Shown one piece after another: positions 17,326 through 24,705 of a stretch of DNA of 64,000 bases. A program made the translations under genes and the position numbers. The DNA comes from Planctomycetota bacterium (GTDB lineage Bacteria; Planctomycetota; Phycisphaerae; UBA1845; UTPLA1). The stretch spans positions 61,421 through 125,420 of the forward strand of contig JACRIM010000050.1 of the NCBI GenBank assembly GCA_016235815.1, read 5' to 3'. The notes under the pieces are model-generated. The model ran no database searches and had not been told where the DNA came from. It saw only the letters and a program-made list of their open reading frames with translations. Each line of letters starts with the position of its first letter. Position 1 is the stretch's first letter.

Positions 17326-17850
17326 ATGAAATGGTCAATTCGCAATGCCTTTTTTGCCGTGCCGTTGGGGCTCGCCTTGGCCGGATGCACGGCGACAAAA
17401 CAGACAAACTCGTCAAACCGTCACGCATCCCGACCTCAAGCGCGATCCACCGGTCGCCCCACGGTTCTGGTGGCCGATCTCCGCGAGCCATCGCCGGAAT
17501 CCTCCTACGGCTCAGGGGCGTCGGAAATCCGGCACGACGTCACACTGGTTCAGATTCGCGAATATAGCCGCAGCGGAACAGCAGCGTTTATCGATGCGCG
17601 TCCGCCCGATCAATTCGCAAGCGGCCATATTCGAGGAGCCCTCAACGTGCCGGCCGGTCAGGTCGATTCATATCTGCCTCAGGTCGAGGAAAGCGTCAGC
17701 CGCGATCAACTCATCATTATCTATTGCAGCGGGCCAACCTGCGGCTCAAGCGATATGGTGTATGAGAGACTTGCTGCGCAGGGATACTCCAACATGCGTG
17801 TTTATAGCGACGGCTGGACAAAACTGGCATCCGCGAGGGACCTGCGTTGA
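17326..17850 (+). CDS. rhodanese-domain lipoprotein
   Basis: A 174-residue lipoprotein (LALAGC lipobox) with a rhodanese-like domain at about 75-170. Family features: AAFIDARPPDQFASGHIRGA, LNVPAGQ and the active-site loop IYCSGPTCGSSD with a Cys in the catalytic position. Rhodaneses transfer sulfane sulfur; a periplasmic membrane-anchored version could act in sulfur or redox handling. The loop is longer than the usual six residues only if the second Cys is counted. The start at 17326 is set by GAGGAC and the signal peptide. The small lipoprotein gene follows directly. Confidence 0.75.
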   Translation: MKWSIRNAFFAVPLGLALAGCTATKQTNSSNRHASRPQARSTGRPTVLVADLREPSPESSYGSGASEIRHDVTLVQIREYSRSGTAAFIDARPPDQFASGHIRGALNVPAGQVDSYLPQVEESVSRDQLIIIYCSGPTCGSSDMVYERLAAQGYSNMRVYSDGWTKLASARDLR

Positions 17851-17936
17851 GGAATTCCGAAACTGCGATCCAAAGCTGCGTACCGAAAAATGCCCCATGC
17901 GACGTCGGCCCCGGAAGGGGTGCCCAGGTAATCTCA

Positions 17937-18119
17937 ATGACAATCTCAAGAACACGGATACTGCGGCGAATGGCAGTCGTCATCCTCGCCTCGTTCTGGC
18001 TTGGCCAATTCGGGTGTGCCGGCGTCATCGGCGGTAAAGCGGCGATGTTTGTCGGAAAAAAAGTGTATGAAAAGGTGTCGGAAGACAAGACCGCGAGCGA
18101 GGATGGGACGCAGAATTGA
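17937..18119 (+). CDS. small lipoprotein
   Basis: A 60-residue protein with a basic N-terminus, a hydrophobic signal ending LGQFGC, and a short tail with GKKVYEKVSEDKT. No family recognised. The ATG at 17937 has a GGT-type ribosome site; a longer frame starting at the rhodanese stop (TTGA) would add 30 non-signal residues and is less likely. It probably shares the rhodanese transcript. Confidence 0.5.
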   Translation: MTISRTRILRRMAVVILASFWLGQFGCAGVIGGKAAMFVGKKVYEKVSEDKTASEDGTQN

Positions 18120-18281
18120 CCAACCGATGGCCCCGTCTCGTCCGAATCGCCGAGTCCGCAAGTCGTCGTAATAGAACCCCTTATTCATGCGTTACGGCCC
18201 CGGCCGAGCTGAAAAACAACGTTTTCAACCTGATTGAGGCCTTTTTCCCCAACAGGACTCCGTATTTTTTTTGAAAAAATT

Positions 18282-18297
18282 CCCCCCCCCCCCCCCC
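18282..18297 (+). repeat. homopolymer tract of 16 C
   Basis: A mononucleotide run directly upstream of a possible -35 box. Runs of this length slip readily during replication, and they are also prone to assembly error. Confidence 0.9.
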
Positions 18298-18325
18298 TTT
18301 ACAGTGCATGCGAAGCCGATAGTAT
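18298..18325 (+). promoter_or_regulatory. possible promoter of the beta-barrel gene
   Basis: TTTACA (18298-18303) and TAGTAT (18320-18325) are 16 bases apart. The -35 box abuts the poly-C tract, so tract length would change the spacing to anything bound upstream. Confidence 0.4.
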
Positions 18326-18441
18326 TGGGGGCGCTCATACACAGATTCCCGGGACAATCCAATGAAGACGACACATTCGTGAAATGCTTCTTTTCGCAGT
18401 CCTCGTACTGCTGGAATCGTCTTGAACATGGAGAATTTATC

Positions 18442-19431
18442 ATGCGGCGCATAAGTGGAAGACTCATCACGGTAATTTCGGGGCTCGTTTCACTAACAGT
18501 CAGCATTCCCGTGCTGGCCCAGGCGAAAGATCTGCAGTTCGCAGATACAAGCTCGGCCCGCTCGCGCAACGCCACGCCGATGGGCATCGAGCCGTTCGAC
18601 CCCCAGGATCAATCGGGTGGCGCATCAAAGTCTGAGACGAAGTCCGAAACCACCTATGAAACGAAGACGGTTAGTTCCGTCTACGGGTTCAAAGGCGTCA
18701 ACGACTTCTTCAACATTCGCGAAGCAAATTCCGACGTAAAGGCCTGCGAATGGGAATTCATGATCGGCAGCAATTGGTCGACGTTTCACAGTCGAAAACA
18801 TCGGGACGATGATTTCACAATGACGCCAAGTATCAAATACGGCATCACCGATGACCTGTTCGCCGAAATGGAATTGCTCCCGGTCAATCTGGGCGATGGC
18901 CTCAATCTGCCGAACAGTGACGGCGCGGATGGAACCGGCGACATTGCCTTGAAGTTGTTTTGGCAATTCCTGCACGAAACGGACTGCCTGCCGGCAATGG
19001 CAATTTGGGGAGAGGCCCGACTCCCGACCGGCGAAAACTCCGAAAAGGTCGACGGCACATTGAACCTGAATCTAACCAAGACAATCTGTGGACCGTTGCG
19101 GGCACACTTGCAAGGCTTCGTGATGACGGCCAACGGCTCACGCGGAGACTGGGATCGCATCGAATTCGGCGACCGACGGCATTTCCAATGGGGTGTCGGC
19201 CCGGGCCTCGATTACGCCATAAACGAATGCAACATGATCGTCTTCAACTATCTAAATCGAAGCAGCGACTATTACGGCTCCCACAACAACAACATTCTTG
19301 AACTGGGCTATGTATACACGATCAATGAGTGTTCCTATCTGAGGGCCGCCGTTGACGTGGACACCCATTCCGACGCCGATGGGGCACATTGGTCCGCCAA
19401 AATTCAGTATGCCTACAGCTTTGGCGGTTGA
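18442..19431 (+). CDS. predicted outer-membrane beta-barrel protein
   Basis: A 329-residue exported protein (signal MRRISGRLITVISGLVSLTVSIP...VLAQA, read in two parts here). After a Ser/Thr/Lys-rich linker (about 45-70) come alternating-hydrophobic strands with aromatic ends, such as WEFMIGSNWSTFHS, MTPSIKYGITDDLFAEMELLP and ALKLFWQFLHE, resembling transporter-type barrels of the phenol-MetA-like group. The end AKIQYAYSFGG is a strand but lacks a terminal aromatic. GGAG lies 8 bases before the ATG at 18442. No substrate can be named. Confidence 0.6.
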   Translation: MRRISGRLITVISGLVSLTVSIPVLAQAKDLQFADTSSARSRNATPMGIEPFDPQDQSGGASKSETKSETTYETKTVSSVYGFKGVNDFFNIREANSDVKACEWEFMIGSNWSTFHSRKHRDDDFTMTPSIKYGITDDLFAEMELLPVNLGDGLNLPNSDGADGTGDIALKLFWQFLHETDCLPAMAIWGEARLPTGENSEKVDGTLNLNLTKTICGPLRAHLQGFVMTANGSRGDWDRIEFGDRRHFQWGVGPGLDYAINECNMIVFNYLNRSSDYYGSHNNNILELGYVYTINECSYLRAAVDVDTHSDADGAHWSAKIQYAYSFGG

Positions 19432-19659
19432 TGCAGGCATGGGCGAGGCTCTTTGGTGTCGCTGCGCCTGACACGATCGCAATTTGCATCGTTTCGGCCA
19501 CGGGGCAATTACGGACTTACGTGACCCTCGGGACAATGGAGTACCAGCAATTGCGACTTGGCTCATCGCAATAAAGCGATGTCCATCATCACTAACATGT
19601 TACTGATTCCATCTGAAATCGATCGATAAATCTGGTGAAAACTAGAATACTAATTCAGC

Positions 19660-19688
19660 TTGCTTTCTCACAACCGGATGTCTATAAT
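19660..19688 (+). promoter_or_regulatory. promoter of leader copy 5
   Basis: TTGCTT (19660-19665) and TATAAT (19683-19688) are 17 bases apart. The region 19432-19659 holds no gene or other clear structure. Confidence 0.6.
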
Positions 19689-19744
19689 GTCGCTGTCAGA
19701 GTCAGGGTGAGTTTTCAGCAGGATTCTGACACGAGATAATCAGA

Positions 19745-19853
19745 AAACTCGGATGACTAGATAAAGAGCAACTTGCATCGGCGAGAGGCTCGTTAAAGAG
19801 TAAACCGACGTGTTCGAATGCCTTCGGGCGTTCGAGCACGTCGGTTTTTTTTT
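19745..19853 (+). ncRNA. leader RNA copy 5, upstream of second DUF2294-csrA module
   Basis: Contains CUCGGAUGACUAGAUAAA, then GAGC pairing with GCUC (compensated change from GGGC/GCCC of copy 4), inner hairpin CUUGC/GCGAG, GUUAAAGAGUAA and the terminator. A separate upstream hairpin, TGTCAGA with TCTGACA, lies between promoter and core. The T-run ends 52 bases before the start of the DUF2294-like gene. Confidence 0.8.
19803..19853 (+). terminator. intrinsic terminator of leader copy 5
   Basis: The stem opens AACCGACGUGUUCGAA and closes UUCGAGCACGUCGGUU, fully paired, followed by nine U. UUC/GAG replaces AUC/GAU of other copies. Confidence 0.87.
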
Positions 19854-19905
19854 GTCTTTAGGGTCGCAAAAGTGACGGGACGTCGCGAACCCGCGAAGAA
19901 CCAAA

Positions 19906-20328
19906 ATGACCAACACATCCGAATCAAGAATGGCCGAGGAGATTGCCCGGGCCGCCAGCGCGTTCGAATTGCAGGCGACGGGCCATGCACCTAAATCAGT
20001 GACCGTGGTCCTGAGCGATCAGACGCTGGTGATCACGATGCACGGCGCCCTGACTCCGGCCGAGCAACTGATGGTCAAGAGCGCCGATGGCGCTGCACAA
20101 GTCCAGGAATTTCATCAGCAACTGTTTGCCAGCGCGTCCGGCTCTTTTCGGGAAGAGATCAAGCGGATCACCGGAGTGGAAGTGTGCGACGTGACCGCAT
20201 CCGTCGTATCGACCACATCCGCCGTCGTAAAGCTGTGCGCACCGGGAACCAAAGTGCATGTCCTGGCACTCGCCGGGACCGTTCCAGCCGGGATTTGGAG
20301 CGGAAGCGGACTAAGCCCGGCCGCTTGA
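19906..20328 (+). CDS. second divergent DUF2294-like protein paired with CsrA
   Basis: A 140-residue paralogue of the protein at 15298: shared blocks are ASAFELQATGHAPKSVTVVL, LVITMHGALTPAEQLMVKS, FREEIKRITGVEVCD and the C-terminal VPAGIWSGSG. It is followed by a csrA-like gene after 16 bases. The two modules (leader, DUF2294-like, csrA-like) therefore arose by duplication and have both been kept. Function unknown. Confidence 0.65.
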   Translation: MTNTSESRMAEEIARAASAFELQATGHAPKSVTVVLSDQTLVITMHGALTPAEQLMVKSADGAAQVQEFHQQLFASASGSFREEIKRITGVEVCDVTASVVSTTSAVVKLCAPGTKVHVLALAGTVPAGIWSGSGLSPAA

Positions 20329-20344
20329 ATAGGGAGATTCAGCC

Positions 20345-20557
20345 ATGTTTATTGTAACCAGACGGCACGCGGAATCCGTGATCATCGACGGGTTTAACAC
20401 CGCCGAGCGAGCGCTCAAAGTCACGGTCCTCGAAGTCAAAGACGGACGAGTCCGATTGAGCTTTGAGGTCAATAAAGATGTTTCCCTGCAACGGGCGGAA
20501 GTATGGGAAAACGTCCGCGCCAAACGCAACATCGACCGCTCAATGGGAGGTGCGTGA
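20345..20557 (+). CDS. csrA: CsrA-like protein B
   Basis: A 70-residue CsrA homologue: MFIVTRRHAESVII, then ALKVTVLEVKDGRVRLSFEV and VSLQRAEVWENV. It keeps R6/R7 and an Arg (R50) where CsrA has Arg44, so the RNA-binding face looks intact, unlike CsrA-like A. The same six-residue insertion near 16-22 is present. GGGAGA lies 7 bases before the ATG. It lies downstream of leader copy 5, whose GGA-bearing hairpin is a candidate target. Confidence 0.82.
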   Translation: MFIVTRRHAESVIIDGFNTAERALKVTVLEVKDGRVRLSFEVNKDVSLQRAEVWENVRAKRNIDRSMGGA

Positions 20558-20665
20558 CGTCATATCCGGTTCGTGCGTGTTGCAGGAAACGATTTGAAAA
20601 CCAAGGTAAACGCGATCGGTCACGGTCATCAACGACTCCTCCGACGCAACAAAGGAAAGAAAAGT

Positions 20666-21700
20666 ATGACTATGTCAAACAAGTTTTGGATGAACGCATG
20701 TGTCCTCGGGACATTTGCCATCACGACACAAGGCCTCAAAGCCGCCGACCTCTATCCCGTCGCCAATGACGGTAAGTTCGGTTTCATCGACAAGGAAGGC
20801 GCACTGAAAATCCCCGCCACCTTCAAGGCCGTTCATGCCTTCTCCGAAGGGTTGGCCGCCGCACAGTTGGACGAAGTATGGGGCTACATCGACTCGGAAG
20901 GTCGTTGGGCGATCAAGGCCCAGTATGAAGGCGCGGAAGATTTCTCCGACGGCCTTGCCAAGGTAAGCAAGACCAAAGGCGTCCTGGGCATGGGTGGCAC
21001 CACCAGTGGTTTCATCGACCCCAAGGGCAGGCTCGTGATTGATTACTCGTTCAGCAATGCCGGCAGCTTCAAAAACGGACTGGCCCGTGTTGAAAAGGAC
21101 AAAAAATGGGGCTTCATCGACAAATCCGGCAAGTTTGTCATCGAGCCGCAGTTCAACGAGGCCGCGGACTTCGCGGACGGATTGGCGAGCATAAAGGCCG
21201 GCGGCGAGTGGAAGGGCAAGTACGGCTTCATTAACGCCAAGGGCGACATGAAGATCAACCCTACCTTTGAGGCCTCCGAGAGTTTCAATGAAGGCCTCGC
21301 GTCATTCAAACGCGACGGCAAGTGCGGCTACATCGACGCGAAGGGCGACGTGGTCATCAAGCCGCAGTTCGACGGCGCATGGGGCTTCTCACACGGCCGT
21401 GCATGCGTAAAGGTCGGCGGCAAACTCGGCTTCATCGACAAAACCGGAAAAATGACGGTCAACCCGGTATACGAGAATGCCAAGGCCTTCAATGAAGGTC
21501 TCGCTTCCGTTCAGCTCGACGGCAAGTGGGGCTACATCAGCATCGACGGCACAACCATGATCCCGTTGACCTTCGAAGACGCCGGCGATTTCCATCAGGG
21601 ATTGGCCCAGGTCAAGACCCATGGCGATCTGTGCTGGATCGGAAAAGACGGCCAGGTCGTCTGGAGTCCAACAAGCAAGTCCGCCTCCATCGGCGGTTGA
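20666..21700 (+). CDS. exported WG-repeat protein
   Basis: A 344-residue protein with an N-terminal hydrophobic export segment and WG-type repeats filling the rest. About seven or eight units are visible, each with a strand pair such as KFGFIDKEGALKIPATF, VWGYIDSEGRWAIKAQY and KWGFIDKSGKFVIEPQF followed by a FxxGLA motif. WG repeats form beta-propeller-like binding surfaces; no ligand is known here. AAGGAAAG precedes the ATG. It follows the csrA-like gene by 108 bases and may lie on the same transcript. Confidence 0.8.
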   Translation: MTMSNKFWMNACVLGTFAITTQGLKAADLYPVANDGKFGFIDKEGALKIPATFKAVHAFSEGLAAAQLDEVWGYIDSEGRWAIKAQYEGAEDFSDGLAKVSKTKGVLGMGGTTSGFIDPKGRLVIDYSFSNAGSFKNGLARVEKDKKWGFIDKSGKFVIEPQFNEAADFADGLASIKAGGEWKGKYGFINAKGDMKINPTFEASESFNEGLASFKRDGKCGYIDAKGDVVIKPQFDGAWGFSHGRACVKVGGKLGFIDKTGKMTVNPVYENAKAFNEGLASVQLDGKWGYISIDGTTMIPLTFEDAGDFHQGLAQVKTHGDLCWIGKDGQVVWSPTSKSASIGG

Positions 21701-21719
21701 CATTCGGCGATCCGCAGTC

Positions 21720-21746
21720 GGAGGGCGTTTGCGAGGACGGCCCTCC
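21720..21746 (+). terminator. weak hairpin after the WG-repeat gene
   Basis: GGAGGGC pairs with GCCCTCC across a 13-base loop, starting 20 bases after the stop codon. No T-run follows directly; eight T occur 36 bases later, so this is only a possible terminator. Confidence 0.3.
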
Positions 21747-21860
21747 GGCTGGGAAAGCCAACGATTCGGAATCGATGTAGTTCTTTTTTTGAATGGATTG
21801 AATCACGCAGAGCCGGGATCGAACGCGAAAGACCGGCACGGCACGAAGGAGAGCTTGACC

Positions 21861-22031
21861 ATGTTGCGATTAGCCGTTGTTTTCGTGGTCATCGCCCTGC
21901 TTGCGGCCCTCCTGGGCTTTGGGAGCGTCGCGAGTTATTCCTTTGAAGGCGCAAGAATCTTTGCGTTCATCTTCATCGTACTGGCGGTGTTGTCGTTTAT
22001 TGGCGGCAGGTACCGGCGACAAGGATCCTGA
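21861..22031 (+). CDS. DUF1328 small membrane protein
   Basis: A 56-residue protein with two membrane segments separated by a short loop containing GSVASYSFEGARI, which matches the DUF1328/YtjA family. GGAGAG precedes the ATG. Such proteins are common in stress-induced gene sets, though their role is unknown. Open frame extends upstream but without a ribosome site. Confidence 0.75.
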   Translation: MLRLAVVFVVIALLAALLGFGSVASYSFEGARIFAFIFIVLAVLSFIGGRYRRQGS

Positions 22032-22104
22032 ATGTAGCGACGCCACACAGTTCGTTGCGTCCATCTCGATCCATCCGACCTTTACTGAAGAAAAGAGAAA
22101 CAGA

Positions 22105-22809
22105 ATGTTTGCCAAAAACTACACACGCCTCAACTCGTTCAAGATATTATTGATCGTTTTTTTCCCGCTGGCAGTCTCGCCCGGTTGCGGACCAACGATC
22201 AAGACCATCACTCCCACCGGTAAGAAGCCGCTTGAATCCGTGTTGGTAGAGGGAACTCAAAAGAACGGTGGGCTGGAAGGATTGGATCACGCCTTGATCT
22301 CCGTGGACGGCGGGCAGGTCGGCTCGCCCCTGTTCTCCTATCCGCGACCCGAAGTCTTTATTCCTGTGCGCCGTGTCGATGGCAAGACCACCACCGGCAC
22401 CGTTGAGATTTCGGCGCGAAATGCGGCGGGTGTCGGCAACGTGGTTGCCTACTCCGCATCCAACGTGCCCGTCAACGCACCGGCGGTGAGCATCGACGTC
22501 ATCACACCGCCGACTCGCCTCCAATTCTCGAATGAAATCACGATGACCATTCTCGGCGGCGGCATCTTCCCGGGTGCCCGTAACGCGGGCCTCGAACATC
22601 CCCATGCAGGACCGCCGGAAGTACAAGCCGTGCCGGTCAGTGGTGGAGCGAATGTCACTGCGTCGAAAGTGCTCTGCCTGACCGCCAATTCCATCCAGGT
22701 GTTCTTCCCCGACACACTGCCGCACGGGCAATACAAGGTTTACCTAAAAAATGACGACCGCTTCGGCGGCGTTAGTGGTACATCGGATGTGATGTTCGAA
22801 TGGAAATAA
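22105..22809 (+). CDS. lipoprotein, unknown family
   Basis: A 234-residue lipoprotein (signal ending LAVSPGC). The body is beta-rich with segments LISVDGGQVGSPLF, VFIPVRRVDGKTTTGTVEI and ITMTILGGGIFPGARN, suggesting Ig-like or IPT/TIG-like folds, but no family is certain. Its N-terminus (MF, NYTRLN) resembles that of the next gene, as if the signal regions were related. AAGAGAAA precedes the ATG. Confidence 0.5.
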   Translation: MFAKNYTRLNSFKILLIVFFPLAVSPGCGPTIKTITPTGKKPLESVLVEGTQKNGGLEGLDHALISVDGGQVGSPLFSYPRPEVFIPVRRVDGKTTTGTVEISARNAAGVGNVVAYSASNVPVNAPAVSIDVITPPTRLQFSNEITMTILGGGIFPGARNAGLEHPHAGPPEVQAVPVSGGANVTASKVLCLTANSIQVFFPDTLPHGQYKVYLKNDDRFGGVSGTSDVMFEWK

Positions 22810-22871
22810 GGGGAAGACCAGCGCCGAGGCGGATACAGCCCGTATGAAACAGCAAAAGAATGAAAGTACAT

Positions 22872-24644
22872 ATGTTTACCGGTAATTTCAAGAAGCTCAA
22901 CACAGCCACGGTTTGGCTATTTGCACTGATGCCGTTGGTTATGACGACGGGCTGCGGATTGTTTATGCTCGCGGGACTCGCGGACCTATTCTGCGGTTCC
23001 CCAAACGCCACCGCACCCACCGTGATTTTCACCACCCCCGCCAACGCCGCCACCGGCGTCGCAATTAACCAGAAAATCGCCGCCACCTTCAGTAAAGGCA
23101 TGGATCCATCAAGCCTCGACGCTGCTTTTACCGTAACGGGACCGGGCGCAACCCCCGTCACCGGAACGGTCGCCTATGACGCCCCAAGCAGAATCGCAAC
23201 CTTTACTCCCGCTGCCAATCTTGCAACCAACACGGCATTCACCGCCACGCTGACCACGGGAGCACGCGATCTGGACGGCAATGGCCTGGCGAGCAATTTC
23301 ACCTGGAGCTTTACAACGGGCGTGACGGCCGACACCACCGCACCCACCGTTGTATCCACAAACCCGACCGATATGGCGACAGGCGTGCCGCTCAACAAGA
23401 AAATCACGGCAACCTTTAGCGAGGCGATGGATTCATCGACGATCTCCGCCGCAAGTCTGACGGTGGTCGGGCCTGGCGCAGCTCCCATATCCGGAGACGT
23501 GACCTACGCCGCAGTCGGTACGACGGCGACCTTCACTCCGGTAAGCAATCTTACGGTCAATACGACGTACACCGTCACAATCACCACCGCGGCCCGGGAT
23601 CTGGCCGGCAATGCCCTTGCATTAAACATCGTATGGACGTTCACGACGGGAGCAACCGCGGACACCTCGGCACCAACGGTTGTATCCACAAACCCGGCGA
23701 ATACGGCGACGGACGTTCCGATTAACAAAAAAATCAATGCGACCTTTAGCGAGGCGATGGACCCTTTGACCATTACCATCGCCAACTATTCGGTGACGGG
23801 GCCGGGCGCAGTGCCCGTCACAGGAACGGTCTCCTACGATTCGGCCGGCAAGATCGCGACGTTTGTGCCGCTGGCCGATCTTGCACCCAATTCGAGCTTT
23901 ACCGCGCGGATCACCACCGCCGTCACGGATCTCACTGGTAATGCGCTGGCCAGCGCCTTTGTTTGGAGCTTCACAACAGGCACCACACTGGCTCAGGCAC
24001 CGGTTGACCTACGATCACTCTCCACATTCGCGGCGATTGCCGGCGCCGGACTCACCAATTCCAATTCCGCCGGACAGACCACGATCAACGGCGATGTTGG
24101 GTTAAGTCCCGCCGCAACGTGTTTGGGCGATGGCGCTCCTTGTTCCGCCTTGAATCCTCTGATCAATGGGACGCTCTATGCGAACGATCCCGGCGGCGTT
24201 GCAGCCGCGGCGAAGGCCGACCTGATCCTCGCCTACGTTGATGCCGCCGGACGACCGCCGGGCACAACGGTGAACGATATTACGGGAATGGTTCTCGCGC
24301 CCGGCGTCTATACGTCCGGGTCCACGATGAGCATCGCCGTCGGCGGAACGCTCACGCTCGACGCCCAGGGCGACGCGAACGGCGTTTGGATCTTCCAAAT
24401 TGGATCCTCGCTCACCGTAAACAACAGCGCTCAGGTTCTGCTCATCAACGGTGCAAAGGCGTCCAATGTGTATTGGGCGATCTTCGCCTCATCGACGCTT
24501 GGAACAAATGTTTCGTTTAAGGGAAACGTTCTGGCAGGAGCATCGAATTCGCTCGGGACGGGCTCAACCGTCGAGGGACGATTGTTATGCACCACGGGCC
24601 AGATCACGTTGTTGTCCAATACGGTGACAACACCTGCACCTTAA
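22872..24644 (+). CDS. lipoprotein with three Big_5 domains and an ice-binding-like domain
   Basis: A 590-residue lipoprotein (signal ending VMTTGC). Three tandem bacterial Ig-like domains of the Big_5 type follow, each starting APTV..T.P and containing KI.ATFS.(A/G)MD and ending WSFTTG. The last 210 residues match DUF3494, the ice-binding-like beta-solenoid: DLRSLSTFAAIAGAG, INGDVGLSP, LAPGVYTSGSTMSI and VYWAIFASSTLGTNVSFKGN. The start at 22872 is chosen by comparison with the preceding gene; 22860 is possible. In many bacteria such domains serve adhesion rather than ice binding, so the function is open. Confidence 0.8.
   Translation: MFTGNFKKLNTATVWLFALMPLVMTTGCGLFMLAGLADLFCGSPNATAPTVIFTTPANAATGVAINQKIAATFSKGMDPSSLDAAFTVTGPGATPVTGTVAYDAPSRIATFTPAANLATNTAFTATLTTGARDLDGNGLASNFTWSFTTGVTADTTAPTVVSTNPTDMATGVPLNKKITATFSEAMDSSTISAASLTVVGPGAAPISGDVTYAAVGTTATFTPVSNLTVNTTYTVTITTAARDLAGNALALNIVWTFTTGATADTSAPTVVSTNPANTATDVPINKKINATFSEAMDPLTITIANYSVTGPGAVPVTGTVSYDSAGKIATFVPLADLAPNSSFTARITTAVTDLTGNALASAFVWSFTTGTTLAQAPVDLRSLSTFAAIAGAGLTNSNSAGQTTINGDVGLSPAATCLGDGAPCSALNPLINGTLYANDPGGVAAAAKADLILAYVDAAGRPPGTTVNDITGMVLAPGVYTSGSTMSIAVGGTLTLDAQGDANGVWIFQIGSSLTVNNSAQVLLINGAKASNVYWAIFASSTLGTNVSFKGNVLAGASNSLGTGSTVEGRLLCTTGQITLLSNTVTTPAP
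23330..23990 (+). repeat. tandem coding repeats of the Big_5 domain
   Basis: Two units of about 330 bases share near-identical stretches, such as GTTGTATCCACAAACCCG and TTTAGCGAGGCGATGGA. The same segment occurs once in the following gene near 24900. These are internal duplications of an Ig-like module. Confidence 0.65.
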
Positions 24645-24705
24645 GTTACGAGATATTCGACATTACTCGGGTTTTGTCCCCGACATTTAAGAAAAGAGAG
24701 AAACA

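Larger units (their letters stand above)
18120..18441. other. gene-free stretch with poly-C tract
   Basis: A region without a credible gene. It contains eight T (18265-18272), six A, and a run of 16 C (18282-18297), then a possible promoter (18298-18325) for the outer-membrane protein gene. An open frame from a TTG at 18271 crosses the C run but does not look coding. Confidence 0.6.

Noticed and set aside
18271..18441. Extension of the beta-barrel gene through the poly-C tract
   Set aside because: The extension needs a TTG start, gives a poly-Pro stretch, and would bury the good signal peptide that begins at 18442 behind GGAG.
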